A DNA stretch of 64,000 bases from Ignelater luminosus (lineage: Eukaryota; Arthropoda; Insecta; Coleoptera; Elateridae). The notes below the pieces were generated by a model, which did no database searches, was not told where the DNA came from, and saw only the letters and a program-made list of their open reading frames with translations. The stretch lies in assembly GCA_011009095.1 (NCBI GenBank), contig VTPC01090592.1, positions 205,984-269,983 on the forward strand. The letters run 5' to 3'. The position numbers and the translations under genes were made by a program. The number at the start of each line of letters is the position of its first letter. Positions within the stretch are counted from its first letter, which is position 1. Shown here piece after piece: positions 32,950 to 45,845 of the stretch.

Positions 32950-35885
32950 CGCCTTTCTCGGTAGAACTTCAAAAAAGGAATATAAGACAAGCTTAAGGAA
33001 CTCTTAAATAAATACGTTACAAAAAGTATTTTTGATCTTAATCCTGACAAATTAGTCGACAAGTCTACTAAAACAGTACTAAAAGCGGCTGCAAAATGCA
33101 TCCCAAGAGGACAGGTCAAAACGTTCAAGCCTTTCTCCTCCTTGGCAGCCTTGAAACAATCGAAAACCATAGCAAAGAGAAAAGCTGAACGTTCAAAGGC
33201 GTTAGCAGATTGTGTTGACCTTAGGTAAAAGCAAACCTCTTTAAAGCGCTAAATAATCCAATTAAAACGGTCAGCATACAGATCATTCGTCGGCAAGCTT
33301 GATCTCAGGAAAGCGCATAGATTTATATCCAGTCTAAACCATGGGCGTCCGCTCGATGATTTCCGGCGGGGGGGGGGGGCTAACCAACAAATTTGTAATA
33401 TAACCCATTCCGAAATAGGAAACGAGATACAATTAAGAAATCCAGGGGGGCACAGCGTTCCTCCTTGCCCATAGGAGCGGACGCCCATTGTCTAAACAAT
33501 GCATGATGGGAAACCCTATCAATGGGAACCAGTTGTATAATGAACGAAAAAATGTTAACCACTCCCAAACAAATTTCAAATGCTGTTAGCAGTTTTCTTA
33601 TCTCATCCCGGTACAGGCAGACACTGTCAAGCAAAAAGATTCTCGCATGCCTTAATAAGAGAGAGCACAATTTATTTACGGAACTTTTCTTACCAACTGA
33701 ACTCGACGTTTGCGGTAATTCGCTAAAAAATTGAAAATCTGCAGCACCTGACGGAATTTCCCCAGAATATGTCAAACACCTAGGTGTAACATACTCTTTT
33801 AAACTTAGTAAATCTTACCTGAGAAAAAATATTCCCCATCAGTGGAAGAAAGCGTAGATAGAACCTCTTTTGAAAAAAGGAAAACCCCCAAACGGTCTCA
33901 GCAGCTATAGGCCAATCTCCCTTACTAGCGTCTACTGCAAAGTTGCCGAAAAATGGTAAAGATACGGCTCAGAGATTTACCCAGTCCTGTTAAGACGGTT
34001 TTCATCACAAGCTGTCTACCCTTGCTGTCCTTATTGATTTCAAAGCAGCTTATGATAAAATCTGGCGATCCATGCTGATTCACAAGGTGAAGAAGCACCA
34101 TGTTTCCAGTAACATGTTAAAATGAATCAAATATTTTTTTTCGCAACGTTTCATTCGCACCAGATTTCAGCGAGGGACATCGTCCATTAGATCGTTGCCT
34201 CAGGGTCTTCCACAGAAAGCGGTTTTAAGCTGTCTGCTATTCAATATCATGATCGACGACTTGAAAACTGCTATTGAAAGCATTTTAGGAGTTTTGTGTT
34301 TATTTTATGCTAACGACGTCATTCTGTGCGCTAGAAGTAGCAATATAAAAAGTTTAAAGAAAGCTTTTAATGCCGCAATGGAAGCAGCCAAAAACTAGGT
34401 GGACAAAGATAAACTCAATGTCAGCACCGATAAAACAGTCTTCCAACTGTTCACGATATGAACTAAAGCTCCACAGTTGAGTATAACCTAAACGATGTGG
34501 ATTTAAAAAGAACTAACCTCTTAAGATATCTTGGAGTTTTCTTGGATACTAAGTTAACATGGCCAAGTCACATTAATAGTACAGTTTACCGATCTATCGT
34601 ACAAAACAACCTTTTAAAAAGACTTACAGCTACCAAATAGGAGGCAACACAGGACATATTGACAACTGCATACAAAACATATGTAAAACCAGCCTTCAAA
34701 TATGCCAGTGAAGTAATATCTCTTACTAGCCATATAAAAACTAGAAAAAGTACAAGATAATGCATTACGAATAATTACTGGAGGATCTAAGTCAACTCCA
34801 ATTGTCACAATGCAGGCACAAACAGGCATAGACCCTCTGGAGACCCGAAGAAAAAAATTACTCTCAAATTGGGAAAGATCCAGACGAGTTGAACAGTGCT
34901 ACTAGCAAAAGTACAAAGCCGCTAGCACTTGCTTAAAAACTCAATCCTCTCCTCTCCCGTATGTAGACTCGCTTCGTCAAAAACGCAGCATGGAACTAGG
35001 AACTGCAGAACCCTTTCAAATGCACCACAGAGTTTTTGGAAAAGTACCACCAGTCAGACTAACGCTTCTGGGTCACAACTCGAATAAGTCAACGTTCCTT
35101 TTAGTTGAACTGCAGCAATACGCACTGTCAACCATATCCAATCTCTACCCAGCAAATGAGTGACTCCACACGGATCTTCCATTCCTGGATCTGGTGTTAC
35201 TGTAGCAGGTTTCTACTCCAGCTATTTTGAAGATTATGTGGCAGTTGACAAACATTCAATTAATTATGATGGAGAAATTGCTGCAGTCTATCAAGCAGCC
35301 CAAAGATTAAAAACACTAACTCACGGCATAACAAGGCAGTATTTTTAGTAGATTTTCAGGCTGCGATTCTTGTTTTATCCAACAACTCCCAAACTGATTG
35401 CTTTCGCACAATGATAAGCTGAGAACTGCTGTCTACATTAATGTGTGATGGATGAACAATTTCCCTACAATGGATCTCGAGCCATGTCGGTGTTCCTGAT
35501 AACGAGAGGGCTGGCCAGTTGGCCAGGTTAGAAACCACTGTAGAGCAACCAAACAGTCTTGTGTCAATAAGCTCATCAAGAAATAGTATAGACAACAAAA
35601 TCAATCAGTTAACCAAAGAATGTCTACGGGAAGTGAGTCGCAGGAAGCCATAGAAGTGTCTCGTTACATAGGGACCCTAACCAGCCGCGTCTACCTCCAG
35701 GCGCATCTCCACCGCATTGGGCTAGCGGATTCTGATATCTGTCCACTCTGGATCTCGGGTAGGATGAACAGACAGCACCTGCAGACCTGTCCCGAACCGG
35801 CATCCCCCTTCGTACCATATCATGCCTGTACTGGGAGGCTCGATATCGAATGGCTAACTAACCACGGTTGGGCGTTATATTAATC
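32950..35885 (+). pseudogene. LINE with reverse transcriptase and RNase H, decayed
   Basis: The + strand contains a long, frame-broken non-LTR retrotransposon ORF2. The pre-RT region reads VLKAAAKCIPRGQVKTF (33070-33120). RT blocks follow: PEYVKHLGV (33760), IEPLLKKGKPPNGLSSYRPI (33855-33920), LIDFKAAYDKIWRSMLI (34025-34080), LPQGLPQKAVLSCLLFNIMI (34195-34255) and LCLFYANDVILCARS (34295-34340), where the active-site YADD is YAND. Then come LRYLGVFLDTKLTW (34520-34560) and a C-terminal RNase H with HTDxSSIPGSG (35165) and NYDGEIAAVYQAAQRL (35263-35310). A zinc-knuckle-like tail follows, with LADSDICPLW, HLQTCP and WLTNHGWAL (35730-35880). RT plus RNase H suggests an I/R1/Jockey-group element. 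It is dead and interrupted by a small MITE at 33340-33489. Confidence 0.8.
33332..33497. mobile_element. 150-bp hAT-type MITE with perfect 8-bp target-site duplication
   Basis: Element 33340-33489 begins CATGGGCGTCCGCTC and ends GAGCGGACGCCCATT (inverted repeats of about 15 bases). It is flanked on both sides by GTCTAAAC (33332-33339 and 33490-33497). An exact 8-bp duplication plus short TIRs of this form is the signature of the hAT superfamily. It has no coding capacity and carries a G-run (about 33368-33380). It sits inside the LINE, so it inserted after the LINE did. Confidence 0.88.
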
Positions 35886-35957
35886 TTACAATTTTTGATT
35901 TTGGAAACAAAGAAATGTGAAAATAATAAACAACTGCAAAGCCAGCTTACTTACCGG

Positions 35958-36104
35958 TGCACAAAAATACTTCGGATCCTGTAATGTTGGTTGCCCATTT
36001 ATGACGGGTGAATGCTTACTTCCGTCAAGAATTTGGACATCGTCTTCAGAGGATCCTTGTATTCCAAGTCTAAAACTCTTTTTGTGAAGATTGTTTACTT
36101 TCAT
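35958..36104 (-). CDS. possible single coding exon, product unknown
   Basis: On the - strand an open frame starting MKVNNLHKKSFRLGIQGSS runs to ...DPKYFCAP and meets a strong splice donor, G|GTAAGTAAGC, at about 35958. Codon use is less AT-biased than neighbouring random frames, and upstream (about 36200-36115) a second open stretch reads SEEDLEVDSPEAMSKFLN. I do not recognise the protein. It could be an exon of a host gene whose other exons I cannot identify, or part of an unrecognised transposon. The string TCAAGAATTTGGACATCG occurs twice here, 94 bases apart (36025 and 36119). Confidence 0.3.
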
Positions 36105-36229
36105 TGACTTCTACGTATTCAAGAATTTGGACATCGCCTCAGGGGAGTCCACCTCCAGATCTTCTTCAGAAATGTTAGAATCGTAGATAAAACGTGGTAT
36201 TCGACTCGCACAAAATGGGCATTATTCAC

Positions 36230-39200
36230 TCGGATGATTTACAAATGAGCCGAATCTTCTTGAATAATAGCCTACATTATGTGCTCGTTAAATAATATAC
36301 TATTAACTAATACAATAATAATTAATGTAATCGAATATTATACAGAATAGTAAGTTATATGCTACGATGAATTAACAAATAGATATAATAGATATGTTCG
36401 CAGACTGCAGAATTTGAAGACTAATAATAATATATAGTATCTATGATCCACTATAAAATATTTTAATATTATTTAAAACAAATTAGTGCAGAGAAGATTT
36501 GATATGTACAGGATGTTAAAAAACTTTCGTTTCTAACGTATAACACTGCTAACAGTAATAATCTTTGGTATTATACGTAATATGTCATTCACTACCTCTA
36601 ACACGATCTTATAATAAACATAATATTACTTTCGGTTAAACCAAAGTTAACATATAACAAAAACATACCTAAAAGATCTACGACAGATAAAGATACCATA
36701 AATTGACATGTTAAAATGATAACATAGAAAGTCATTGCCATTTTAAAATTAGGTAGACCTGCAAGATTCCGTTTATTCTAAGAAGAGATGAGACAAAAGT
36801 ATGAAGTATTGATCTTCTTTTTAGATGGGTGATTCAAAAGCTGTGAATAGAGTTTCAGAGGTGATTCTATAGGTCAAAAAAGGTTCCACCGAACATAGAG
36901 CCTCTGGAGCTTTGTATTTGAGATACACGGTGTTAGCACTTTTATAAATATCACAATGTAATGCAGTGCAGTCATAAATCATAAAATATAATATAATATC
37001 TACTTTCTATAATAAATGTTATTTAAATTTAATTATAAAAAAACTTGAATACAACTCGGGTCTTTCATTGGAGTGGAAGAAGTCCAAAAATATTGCAATT
37101 AAAGAACCTAGGGTTTTAGGAAATCGGGGCAAATTGTAATTGCTACAGTTTCCAGTACAGATATAGCTACGTACCTAAAAAAATACTTCTTATTGTTAGT
37201 TAAATTTCAGTAGCTTAACAACTATGTAATTCTGAGTTTTCCACATTTTTATTTCAGTTACTTTTTAGAAAATAAAGTGATGTTAAATGTATGTATTGTT
37301 AAAAATAAATAATTGATCGCATAAACACCTTACAGTCCCAGGATGGACTTTTAATTTTTTTAAAGAACTTGAAAGACCGAAACAATAATAGAAAGAGTAT
37401 TTTATTTATAAAGTTAGTCACTCACATTGTGCAAATTGCAAATGTATAAACTAATAGAGTCTTAGGGTTTTCAATTTTATTATATTAAACCTTTTATGCG
37501 ACTCTTGAAATTAATGAAAATTTTAAGACTTAAATGTAATTGTGTCTTTTTCTATTTATGATTGTATAAATAGATATAATTAAGAGAAAATAAGTAAAAT
37601 ACTTCATATTGCTAAATATGACATTATGTTCTTTAATAACACATACAATGTTCAAAGATCTTAAACATATTTAACCATAATAATAAGCATCAAAGTTCCG
37701 ACCTTTACAGCTCAGCGTATGAAATCACCTTCTTTAGCAGAAAAAAGTAACTCAACCATTGTTTATTTAGGCGTTTTTATTAAAGAATGCAATGAATTTA
37801 AATAACATACACTAGTAATACAACAAAAATACGAAACTTGAGATTTTGATCGATGTCCAAATATTTATATGGAATCGATCCACAGTCGGCCTACGTTAAT
37901 TGGATAATTACAGATCGCTTGGTGGATTGGCTTCACACAAGAATATTTATTTTCTATTTTTTACTACAGAGAAATATCAAAAATCCTGGTAGGTACTGGA
38001 AGGCCAAATGATCCAAAATTATCAAAATTCCCTTAACATTCTTTTTTGCAATCTGTAAGCAGCCCTGAAAATAACGCACCTAATATTGAACGGAAATACT
38101 TAATTAGGTACCATTATTGTTTATTGCAAGTTGTTGCATTTTTATTTAAAGATTAATTCTTATAATAGTAACACAATGATAAATTTTACTTTGTACGTAT
38201 GGCATTCAGAAATAGTTCTAACGAGTGATACAAATAGAACTTTTCTGAATAGCAATAACTATTTTTTGCGATAAAACTTAAAGAAAACTGATATCGATTT
38301 TAATTTATTTCTGTTATCAGTACCTTTATATAACCGGAATTTCTTGTTGGTTTCAACAATTACATTTGGTAATAGTTGAAAAACCTCGAGGTAAGATTAC
38401 AAGGATTTGCGGCCAGGAAGTATGGTAGACCGATCAGAAATACAGTTGATCTGATTAAACTAGTGGTAGATAAATTCATTTATTACATTTTCTAAGAAAA
38501 AATACAAGCTTGATTGTGAAAACGGTTTATAATTCTAGTAATTCGAAAACTAATAAATAAACTGTTAATGGTTATTAAGGAACTTACTAAAAATATTATC
38601 TACGTTCCTAACGAGAATTTTATTTATAAATTTCAGATTTCAAAGGAATTTTAAAAGTAGGTAAATAAAATGCAACATTAAAACTTTAAAGTATTACCGG
38701 TATTACCATGACTGCTAATGAAAGACGCAATAATGACGTATAAAGAAAAAATTTTAATTATACATCGTGGTTTATATTATAATTTTGAAGGTTAGAATGA
38801 ACGCAACTTGGAAAATCAGCTTAATGTAATCCTCACAAATTAAATCTTGACGTCTCCGTTAAAACTAAAATTAAAATTTCATATATTTAGTTTCCATTAT
38901 TTTTATTTACTACACCTCAAAAACACTTTATTAAATGAGTTTAAAATATATTATTGCTACATTAGATTATTATTTATACTGATTGTCGGCATTAAAATAA
39001 TTATTAGAAATGATTTCGTCATTAATTTTCCCTTTTGTTTTACATCAGGTGTTGTGTTTGTTTCCTGTTTGCTATTTTAAGACTTTTTCACTTGTAATCA
39101 TCTCGGTTACATCAGCATTTGTTTCAAAATCGTGATTAGATCATCATGTACAGTTTTCTTTATAGTTTAAAACTAATGTTTCGAAAAGAGAAAATGAAAA

Positions 39201-39699
39201 TGAAAGGAAAATCAAAAAAGAAACATTTACAGGATTTACCTTGGATTCCTTTGGATTATTAACTTTCTTTATTCTCCGAATCTAACTGGATGAATAACGA
39301 TCTATACTTTCGATTAATTCGATTCTCAAATAGTACGTAATCCCCATTAATGAATTTTTACTTTTCAATGTATATATTTACGACTAGGATAGTTATGCAC
39401 TAAAAAACTGTAAAAGATGCATGCAATATGCAGTACAGTGTTCTAGATATGTATTAAAATATGCACTTTAAATTTCCGTTTTTTATTGAAATGTAGAAAT
39501 TAACACTGAATATGTCATACTCAATTGAAAATTGAGAAAATTTATTTAAAACAACCATTAGTTTAATTAGAATTATGTTAATTAAATCTAAACGTACAAC
39601 ATAGTCTAAAACAAAATTATAACAAGACAGAATTACATTTAACTACCATATGACGTAATAAATTGTCAAAAAAAAATTTTCCTCTCCTATCTGAAAACA
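36230..39699. other. non-coding AT-rich DNA
   Basis: No gene recognised. At 36895-36960 a MITE-end-like string (GTATTTGAGATACACGGTGTT, read inverted) resembles the repeat modules at 53.9-54.7 kb. Confidence 0.45.
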
Positions 39700-40560
39700 A
39701 TTAGAGCAAACTTTGCGTTATTTAAGTCTGTAATATTTAAGTTATTAGTATTAGAATCTATAGTAGCTTCATTTTCCAATATATTCTTAACATTCCTTTT
39801 ATCTAAATCTTCGCACAATTCTTTTATAAGCACTTTATTTTTAAGTTTCCTTAATTTACAATGTACACATTCTACAATATCAACACTTTTGCTGATAAAA
39901 GCCCTTTACTTTTAAGCTGCAAAATTGCTTCGGAAATACACTTGAAATTGCTCGAAATAAAAACTAAATCCTCGCGAATTCCTTTTTTGTTTTCATCGTC
40001 CAAAGCTTCTCGTATGCTTTATGCTCCTGTAGGATCCAACTCGTTCAAACTTCTTTTAATCATTTCAAAATTTTTTGCGTAATACACTACAGCCTCTATC
40101 CAGGTACCCCATTGTGTAATAATAGGCGTAGGAGGTAAAGATATATTGGTGCCTGGAATATCCCTGAACATGACTAACCGGGAAGGAGCTTTTAGACAAA
40201 CTTTTTTTACTAAAGAGGTGCACATCGGGACACAGAAAGCGAATCAATTTAGCCATGCGCTAAACACGTAACATGCATCGTCTTAGGATGCAATACTTGC
40301 AATCCAATCATAGCTCTCTGCATATAAAGGTGCAAAGTAACCTGAATACTGGATTCCTTCTGGCCGCAAACGACCTAACGCGTCATTAGAAAAAGCAGCA
40401 ACAGTTGAATGATTGGTTTTTTTCTAAAACTTTCATTGTCACTAAAAATGATTCGTTCTTCTCCTCTTCACTTCCTAAAATACCAAAAATAAAATTTACA
40501 ATTAATCTTTGCTTCACATATTATGTATCTCCTGTTTCATCTAAAGAGAACTAAATATTT
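39700..40560 (-). pseudogene. hAT-family transposase relic
   Basis: On the - strand, from about 40550: SLDETGD-like, then IFGILGSEEE (about 40490), AMIGLQVLHPKTMHVTCLAH (about 40310-40255), KAPSRLVMFRDIPGTNISLP (40190-40135), PIITQWGTWIEAVVYYAKNF (40130-40070) and, after a stop, SNFKCISEAILQLKSKGL (about 39950-39900). This series (AH...; P.I..RWGTW...YY..NF; SNF/Y...I..LE) is characteristic of the C-terminal catalytic region of insect hAT transposases related to CGG-binding-protein-type proteins. The normally conserved Arg of TRWGTW is Gln here. Several stops interrupt the frame. No TIR or 8-bp duplication was identified. Confidence 0.65.
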
Positions 40561-42574
40561 TTATTTCTTACTTTTGTGTTACCACGTAATTCTTCTGGGA
40601 TATTTTGCTTAGTGTGTTGTGTGTTGTTAGTGTTACGCGCATTGTTAAGATTCTTAAGGTGATTACAAAATATTAATATTTAGTTTGGATAGCATTTAAC
40701 AGAGGGCGTTTGCAATACTTTCAGAGGCAAGCCGTCTAAAGTTACAAACTATTTAGTTGTGGAAGGAAGGAGACTGAGAAAAAATATGGGTAAACCCTCT
40801 TTAAAGTAAAAGCAGCTGTCGTTAAAATTTGTAAAAAATCACACCAATAAATTTTTCTTTCATCAGTTTAATGGTTTGTGTACCAACGCAACATATTGTA
40901 TTCTGCAACAAACCTTATTACAGAAAAATGGATAAAGCCTGGTTTTCCCATTTGAAATCGACTTTTCTCTTCATTTCATTTAAACAGGTTCTTTTGTGAA
41001 ACAACATGACCTTCAACATTTTTATCATAAACATACATTTTTTATATTAAAGATAACTACAAAGAATATTTGAGGGCCAAGAGACTTATAACACCCTAGA
41101 TACAGGTGTCACTTTGACCCGATCATGTGGAAAAACGGTTGAGGATAAAATAATACGTTTACTATCGCGTTATTAAAAATTTAATGCCGTTTGTTCTAGT
41201 GTAACCCTCCTATTGTAAGATCGAACTACTTTTACAATAAACTTAAAAAATTGATGTCATATTTTCATTTTGTTTTCACTGCTAACTTCTCTGGTTTATG
41301 TGCAAATTGGTTGAAAGTAGTATCGTTAGAATCGGACATGGGGTATACTACCGTTTTTAGCAACCCGACTTACTTCCATCAAGATAGAGCCCTTTTTCTA
41401 AACAAGAAACGAAACGTTTTTTCTTCAAACGCCAATAGCTTTGTGAGTGAAAATCAGACTACTCCATGTACGAACTTTCGATACTTAAAGTGGTACGGAA
41501 ACTATCAATACATAAATATGGGCAGTTGGGGTTAGTGGGAGTGGTTACTATGCAGGAACCACAGTAGAAAAAAACATGACATCTTTTAGCGATAGCCAAA
41601 ACATAAATCACAAACTTTTCGCATACCCAAGCAAAAATGTCTACACCACTGAATCACTTATGATTGTTTGGAGCGCATCGGCATCATAATTTCTTTCTAT
41701 TCATTAATTGAATATTACAATTCTGTCCAGAATGGGTAACAAAAAAAGGTGGGGAAGAACTAAGAAAATGACATCAAGGCTGAAATCAGCAAGGACGGCG
41801 AAAAAGAATTAAACTTCAACTACTTCAAAGCCTGCACAAAGAATCATTATGTTCACGTTTGCTCTTCAAGTAATGATTAATACGATGATGAAACATAAGG
41901 AGTCTTACCACACAGCGAATATTGAGATTATGCCCATCAGAACTAAAAACGTAACGTTGCAGTGCTCATCGTGTCATCTCTGATGGAATATCCTCTGGTC
42001 CAAAATGGAAGCAAAGTTGGTCAGATTTTATGAAGCGAAAATGACACCAGAGATAATTGATTCAATCTATCCAAGTAGAAAATACTTCAGAACACCTCAA
42101 TACTGACAAAAAGCAATGGAGGAAAGGGAATTGAAACAGCCGGCAAAGAAAGAAGAATGGTAATCAAGTTTAAAGTCAAATGAATTTTTCCAATACTTTT
42201 CTTATTGATCGTGATGAGAAAGTATAAGTATGTTTAGAGAATACTTTTATAAATGATGAGTTTTTGTGAGTATTATGATTAGTTTGGTAATAAATGTTAC
42301 TGTAAAACCATACTGAAAATCTCGATGGTTTTAGAGTCATCATATCCCATGTGTGATTTCTAGATCTGTTGTTGCTAACTGGAGTCAAAGTTTTCGGTTT
42401 TTTCGATCAATTTACCGTTTCAAAAGTCTTTCCAACCTTAAACGTACTTAATCTTAACGTTGAAGTAAAATTAGCCACGGTGAGAATAAATCATAATTTA
42501 TTATCACTTATAATCTCCTAAGTGCAATGATTGTTTCCGGAAATTTTTTTGAATGCATTCCAATAATGTATTAA
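40561..42574. other. unassigned, with one 94-codon open frame
   Basis: A + frame at 41251-41535 encodes 94 residues (starts MMSYFHFVFTANF; aromatic- and Asn-rich) without recognisable family. Around 41990-42030 a + strand reading GISSGPKWKQSWSDF resembles the helix-turn-helix part of Myb/SANT-like accessory proteins, but it is too short to call. Confidence 0.3.
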
Positions 42575-42840
42575 TTAGCCCGAGTGGAACACGAGGGCCT
42601 ACAACGCGACCAACCTCAGAAAAGCCCCGGAAAATATGCGAACTAATTTCAAAAGCAAGCAACGTCGACCAATTGGGAGCGTAATTTTACTCGAGTACAT
42701 TAACTGACAAAAAGTTGTTCTAAATCCATTACATATTATTGGTGGTGATTTGTTTTATTTAAATTGCCCGCCGAAAGATTTTTGAATGCGAGTGTAGTTG
42801 GTCGACATGTAGCTCCCCCGTACAAGCCCACTCAGCCATA
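42575..42840. repeat. possible 265-bp MITE with imperfect inverted ends
   Basis: Left end GAGTGGAACACGAGGGCCTA-CAACGCGACCAAC is similar to the reverse complement of the right end (GAGTGGGCTTGTACGGGGGA-GCTACATGTCGACCAAC). Left bases are about 42585-42620, right about 42795-42832. The stretch is GC-richer than its flanks. No clear target-site duplication. Confidence 0.45.
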
Positions 42841-43754
42841 GCAAAATTAAAAATTTTGTAATAAATGTAGGGTAATAATTGTGTATTTCATTTTAATAAA
42901 TAATATTTCCGTAATATGACGCACAATAAAAAATGCAGCTCTTGATTTTGATTGGTTAAAAAAATTTCCACTTATTAATCTCTCTTGGTTAGTAAGGGAA
43001 TAAAAATTTCCAGGCAAATTTTGTATTACAATGGTAACAGTACTGAAATTATGTTCTCTTATTGGCCAGTATTTGGTGTCGTACGATTTTCATTTCAATT
43101 TCAAATTTCAAATATTACTAGATATTCAGAAGACGTAAAGTAAGTACTTATTTGTATAGTGTTAATTAGATAAACTTTGTATAGAAACTTTATTAAGAAT
43201 TCTTTACAAGCAACGTTATCTACATAATATAAAGTCAATGAACAAACAAGTACCTGACCATAAATAATAAATCGCTCCTCAAGTTTAAAGTTTTACCGAA
43301 AACAATATCCGTATTATTAACGCAAACTACAAAAGTTGTATGAACAAGACAGCTACTAATTTTATTTGTTTCAGACTTTGCTATATACAAATTAAAATAT
43401 AAATAACAATCAATATTTTTTACGAAGAAATTATTCAAAGTTTCACTCTTCATAAACATTAAAGTCATACTAAGTAGCGTACCATCAGAACAAATGTGTA
43501 GCCCAGCGGTTCTCAATCGTTAGTATTTCGTGCCTCCTTTTTTACCTTGAATAATTCTGCGCCCCTGTTCTTAATATAAAATAACCCAATACGCGTAAAT
43601 TCAAACTTGATTTGGCAACGCTGGATACCGATGACTCGAACTTTCTGGATTAAACATATGCGACTGTAATAACAGCGGGTCTGTTCGTGAGTTGTTAATT
43701 GTTCCATTGCAACTGTGTTACATAAGAGACTTTGTCACTTGGAGTTCCAATGCT

Positions 43755-44450
43755 GAATGGAAATGGTATATTTACGTACACCTGTAGTAAATTAGAATAT
43801 AAGCAATTTTAATAGAAGGCAAACGTAAACTTGAGGACGACGAATCTTCTACTTCATCAACAACGCCCAGTGCCAGTGCTAATCCTATTATAAAATCCAA
43901 ATACGAAAATATAACCAAGCGTACTTAAACTTTGGTTTTACAAGCACTGAAATAAATAAGTGGGGAAGGAAAACCTCAATGCGATTTGTTTCAAGATTTT
44001 TGGCTGCAGATAAAACTTGAAACCAAATAAATTGAAGAGGCATTTAGAAACCCTGCACAAAGAATATATCGGTAAGGGCCGTAATTTTTTTGCAGGGAAA
44101 CTCAGGTCTTTCGAGAAACAGAACTTAGATTTCCACAAAGTTCTCGCAGTAAATGAAAGAGCTTAATTGGCATTGTACAAAGCGGCTTATAAAATAGCCA
44201 AATATAAAAAGCCACACACGATTGCAGAGCTACTTATTCTACCAGCTGCTATAGACGTTGCAGAAACAATGTTTGGTGAGAGCTATGCTAAACAACTTAG
44301 GATTCCTCTGTCAGACAATACAATTGGCCGAAACATTAACAATATATCAGTGGATATTCAGCAACAGCTTGAATCTGAATTAGTTGAAGAATTATTTGCC
44401 ATACAACTTGATGAAGCACTTTTTAACTTTTTCATGCAAACTTAGGTGAC
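43755..44450 (+). pseudogene. hAT (ZBED5/Buster-like) BED-finger and transposase N-terminal relic
   Basis: The + strand reads KRKLEDDESSTSSTTPSASA (43822-43880) and a BED-type zinc finger split over two frames: KPQC (about 43970) and KLKRHLETLHKEYIG (about 44033-44075), supplying Cys and the His pair. After NFFAGKLRSFEKQNLDF, the open frame 44167-44445 reads KIAKYKKPHTIAELLILPAA, EDMFGESY-like AETMFGESYAKQL, IPLSDNTIGR and FAIQLDEA, the first catalytic aspartate region of Buster-type hAT transposases and their domesticated relatives (ZBED5-type). The remainder of the core is not readable downstream. Stops and frameshifts argue for a dead transposon rather than a domesticated gene. Confidence 0.7.
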
Positions 44451-45845
44451 CAGAAGATGTTGGCCGTTAAATGGCGCTAAGATCACTAAGGTACAAACAA
44501 CAATAGATAGATTTATTGCTTGTATTCAGAAGCAGTAATCAGTCTTAGGTGCTGCCAGCATCGAAGAAAGCTTTTTTAAAAGTGTTACCTTTGTCTTTAT
44601 AGAAATTGACATTCGATGCCGAACGTTCAGGAAACTTGGAAGAGCTAATCTAACCTGCATCAAGAGACATTATTTGTATACCTACTCGTAAACTACAAGG
44701 ATTAGTAATTGTAGTATTCTCTGCAAATGCTTTCCAAGCTGTTCCTAAACTAAATATACTTTAACTTTATTTAGCTTTATATACTGTAATATTATTGCTA
44801 AAACGTTTCCCAAGCTTGAGAAGATCGATATGATTCTCATTTTAGGAGAATTACTGCAGGCTGAATAAGCGGTGAGGATCTGCGGCTAACTTCATCATGC
44901 AATGCTTTGAGGAACTTAATTTAAGGCAACGTGGATAATTTGTGGGAATTGAAATTTGAATGCAACAAAAATCCAATAAAAAAAGGAATCAGAACTAATA
45001 TGTTATGGTGGACCAAAATTTTAAAACTGATAAAGCAACATGCAATAACAATGTGTCACTTAACAGATATAATTTGTTATTACTATGTTTGAGAAAGTCC
45101 TTACTGAATTAAGCAAGCCCCTCTTGAAAGAGGTTTTGCTGTTTTTAGTCAGAGATTCTATCCGAAAGATGTGAACAAGAAGGCGTAAAACATAAATTTG
45201 TACATCTACTGCGTCCCTAGTTTGTATTTTAATTTAAGGTTTTGTTATTTTTAATATTTTTTGTTATACGTCGTTTTTTCTGTTTAATTACATGTTATTA
45301 TAATGCCGTTAACCTTACATTCTCTAATTTGACTTAATTTGCTTTACCATTAAAAGTACCTTTAACACCTTTGATCTCTATTTATTCTAAAGAGTTTCTA
45401 GATACATTTTTAAAAAAAATATTTCTGTACGTTCTGAAAAACACATTTGTTTACGTTATGAAAATCCTGTCTACACTAAAACATTTATCCATTTCATGAA
45501 GTAGATATTCTCGATCGTAATGAAATCCAAGTTCTGTAAAGCAAACAATTGCAAGTGCCCATGTAACAAAACAAGTCAGTCGTAATAGTAGTTTGCGTCT
45601 GAATATTTTATGAACTGGGCAATTACATTAAGTGGGTGTGACATAGTAAACCCATAGGAAATGAATATTGTAGAAATATTCCTTATATTCTACCAAGTAC
45701 ACGTAAACAGTAGTTCCAAATTGCTATTTGTAGCTTGGATAAAAGATCTTATTATTATATTTTTATACAAGACTAATTAATATGTTATGAATATTCTAGC
45801 ATTTATAATAATTGAAATTTAGTACGTTCGGTATGATATCCCTAA
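44451..45845. other. non-coding, possible hAT remains at the left edge
   Basis: No further conserved hAT block could be read after 44450; otherwise AT-rich and without features. Confidence 0.4.

Noticed and set aside
41251-41535. 94-codon + frame rich in Phe/Tyr/Asn
   Set aside because: Not recognised, and the following sequence closes quickly in all frames.
43755-44450. domesticated host ZBED gene
   Set aside because: Similarity to ZBED5-type proteins is clear, but stops and frameshifts within the BED finger argue for a dead transposon.
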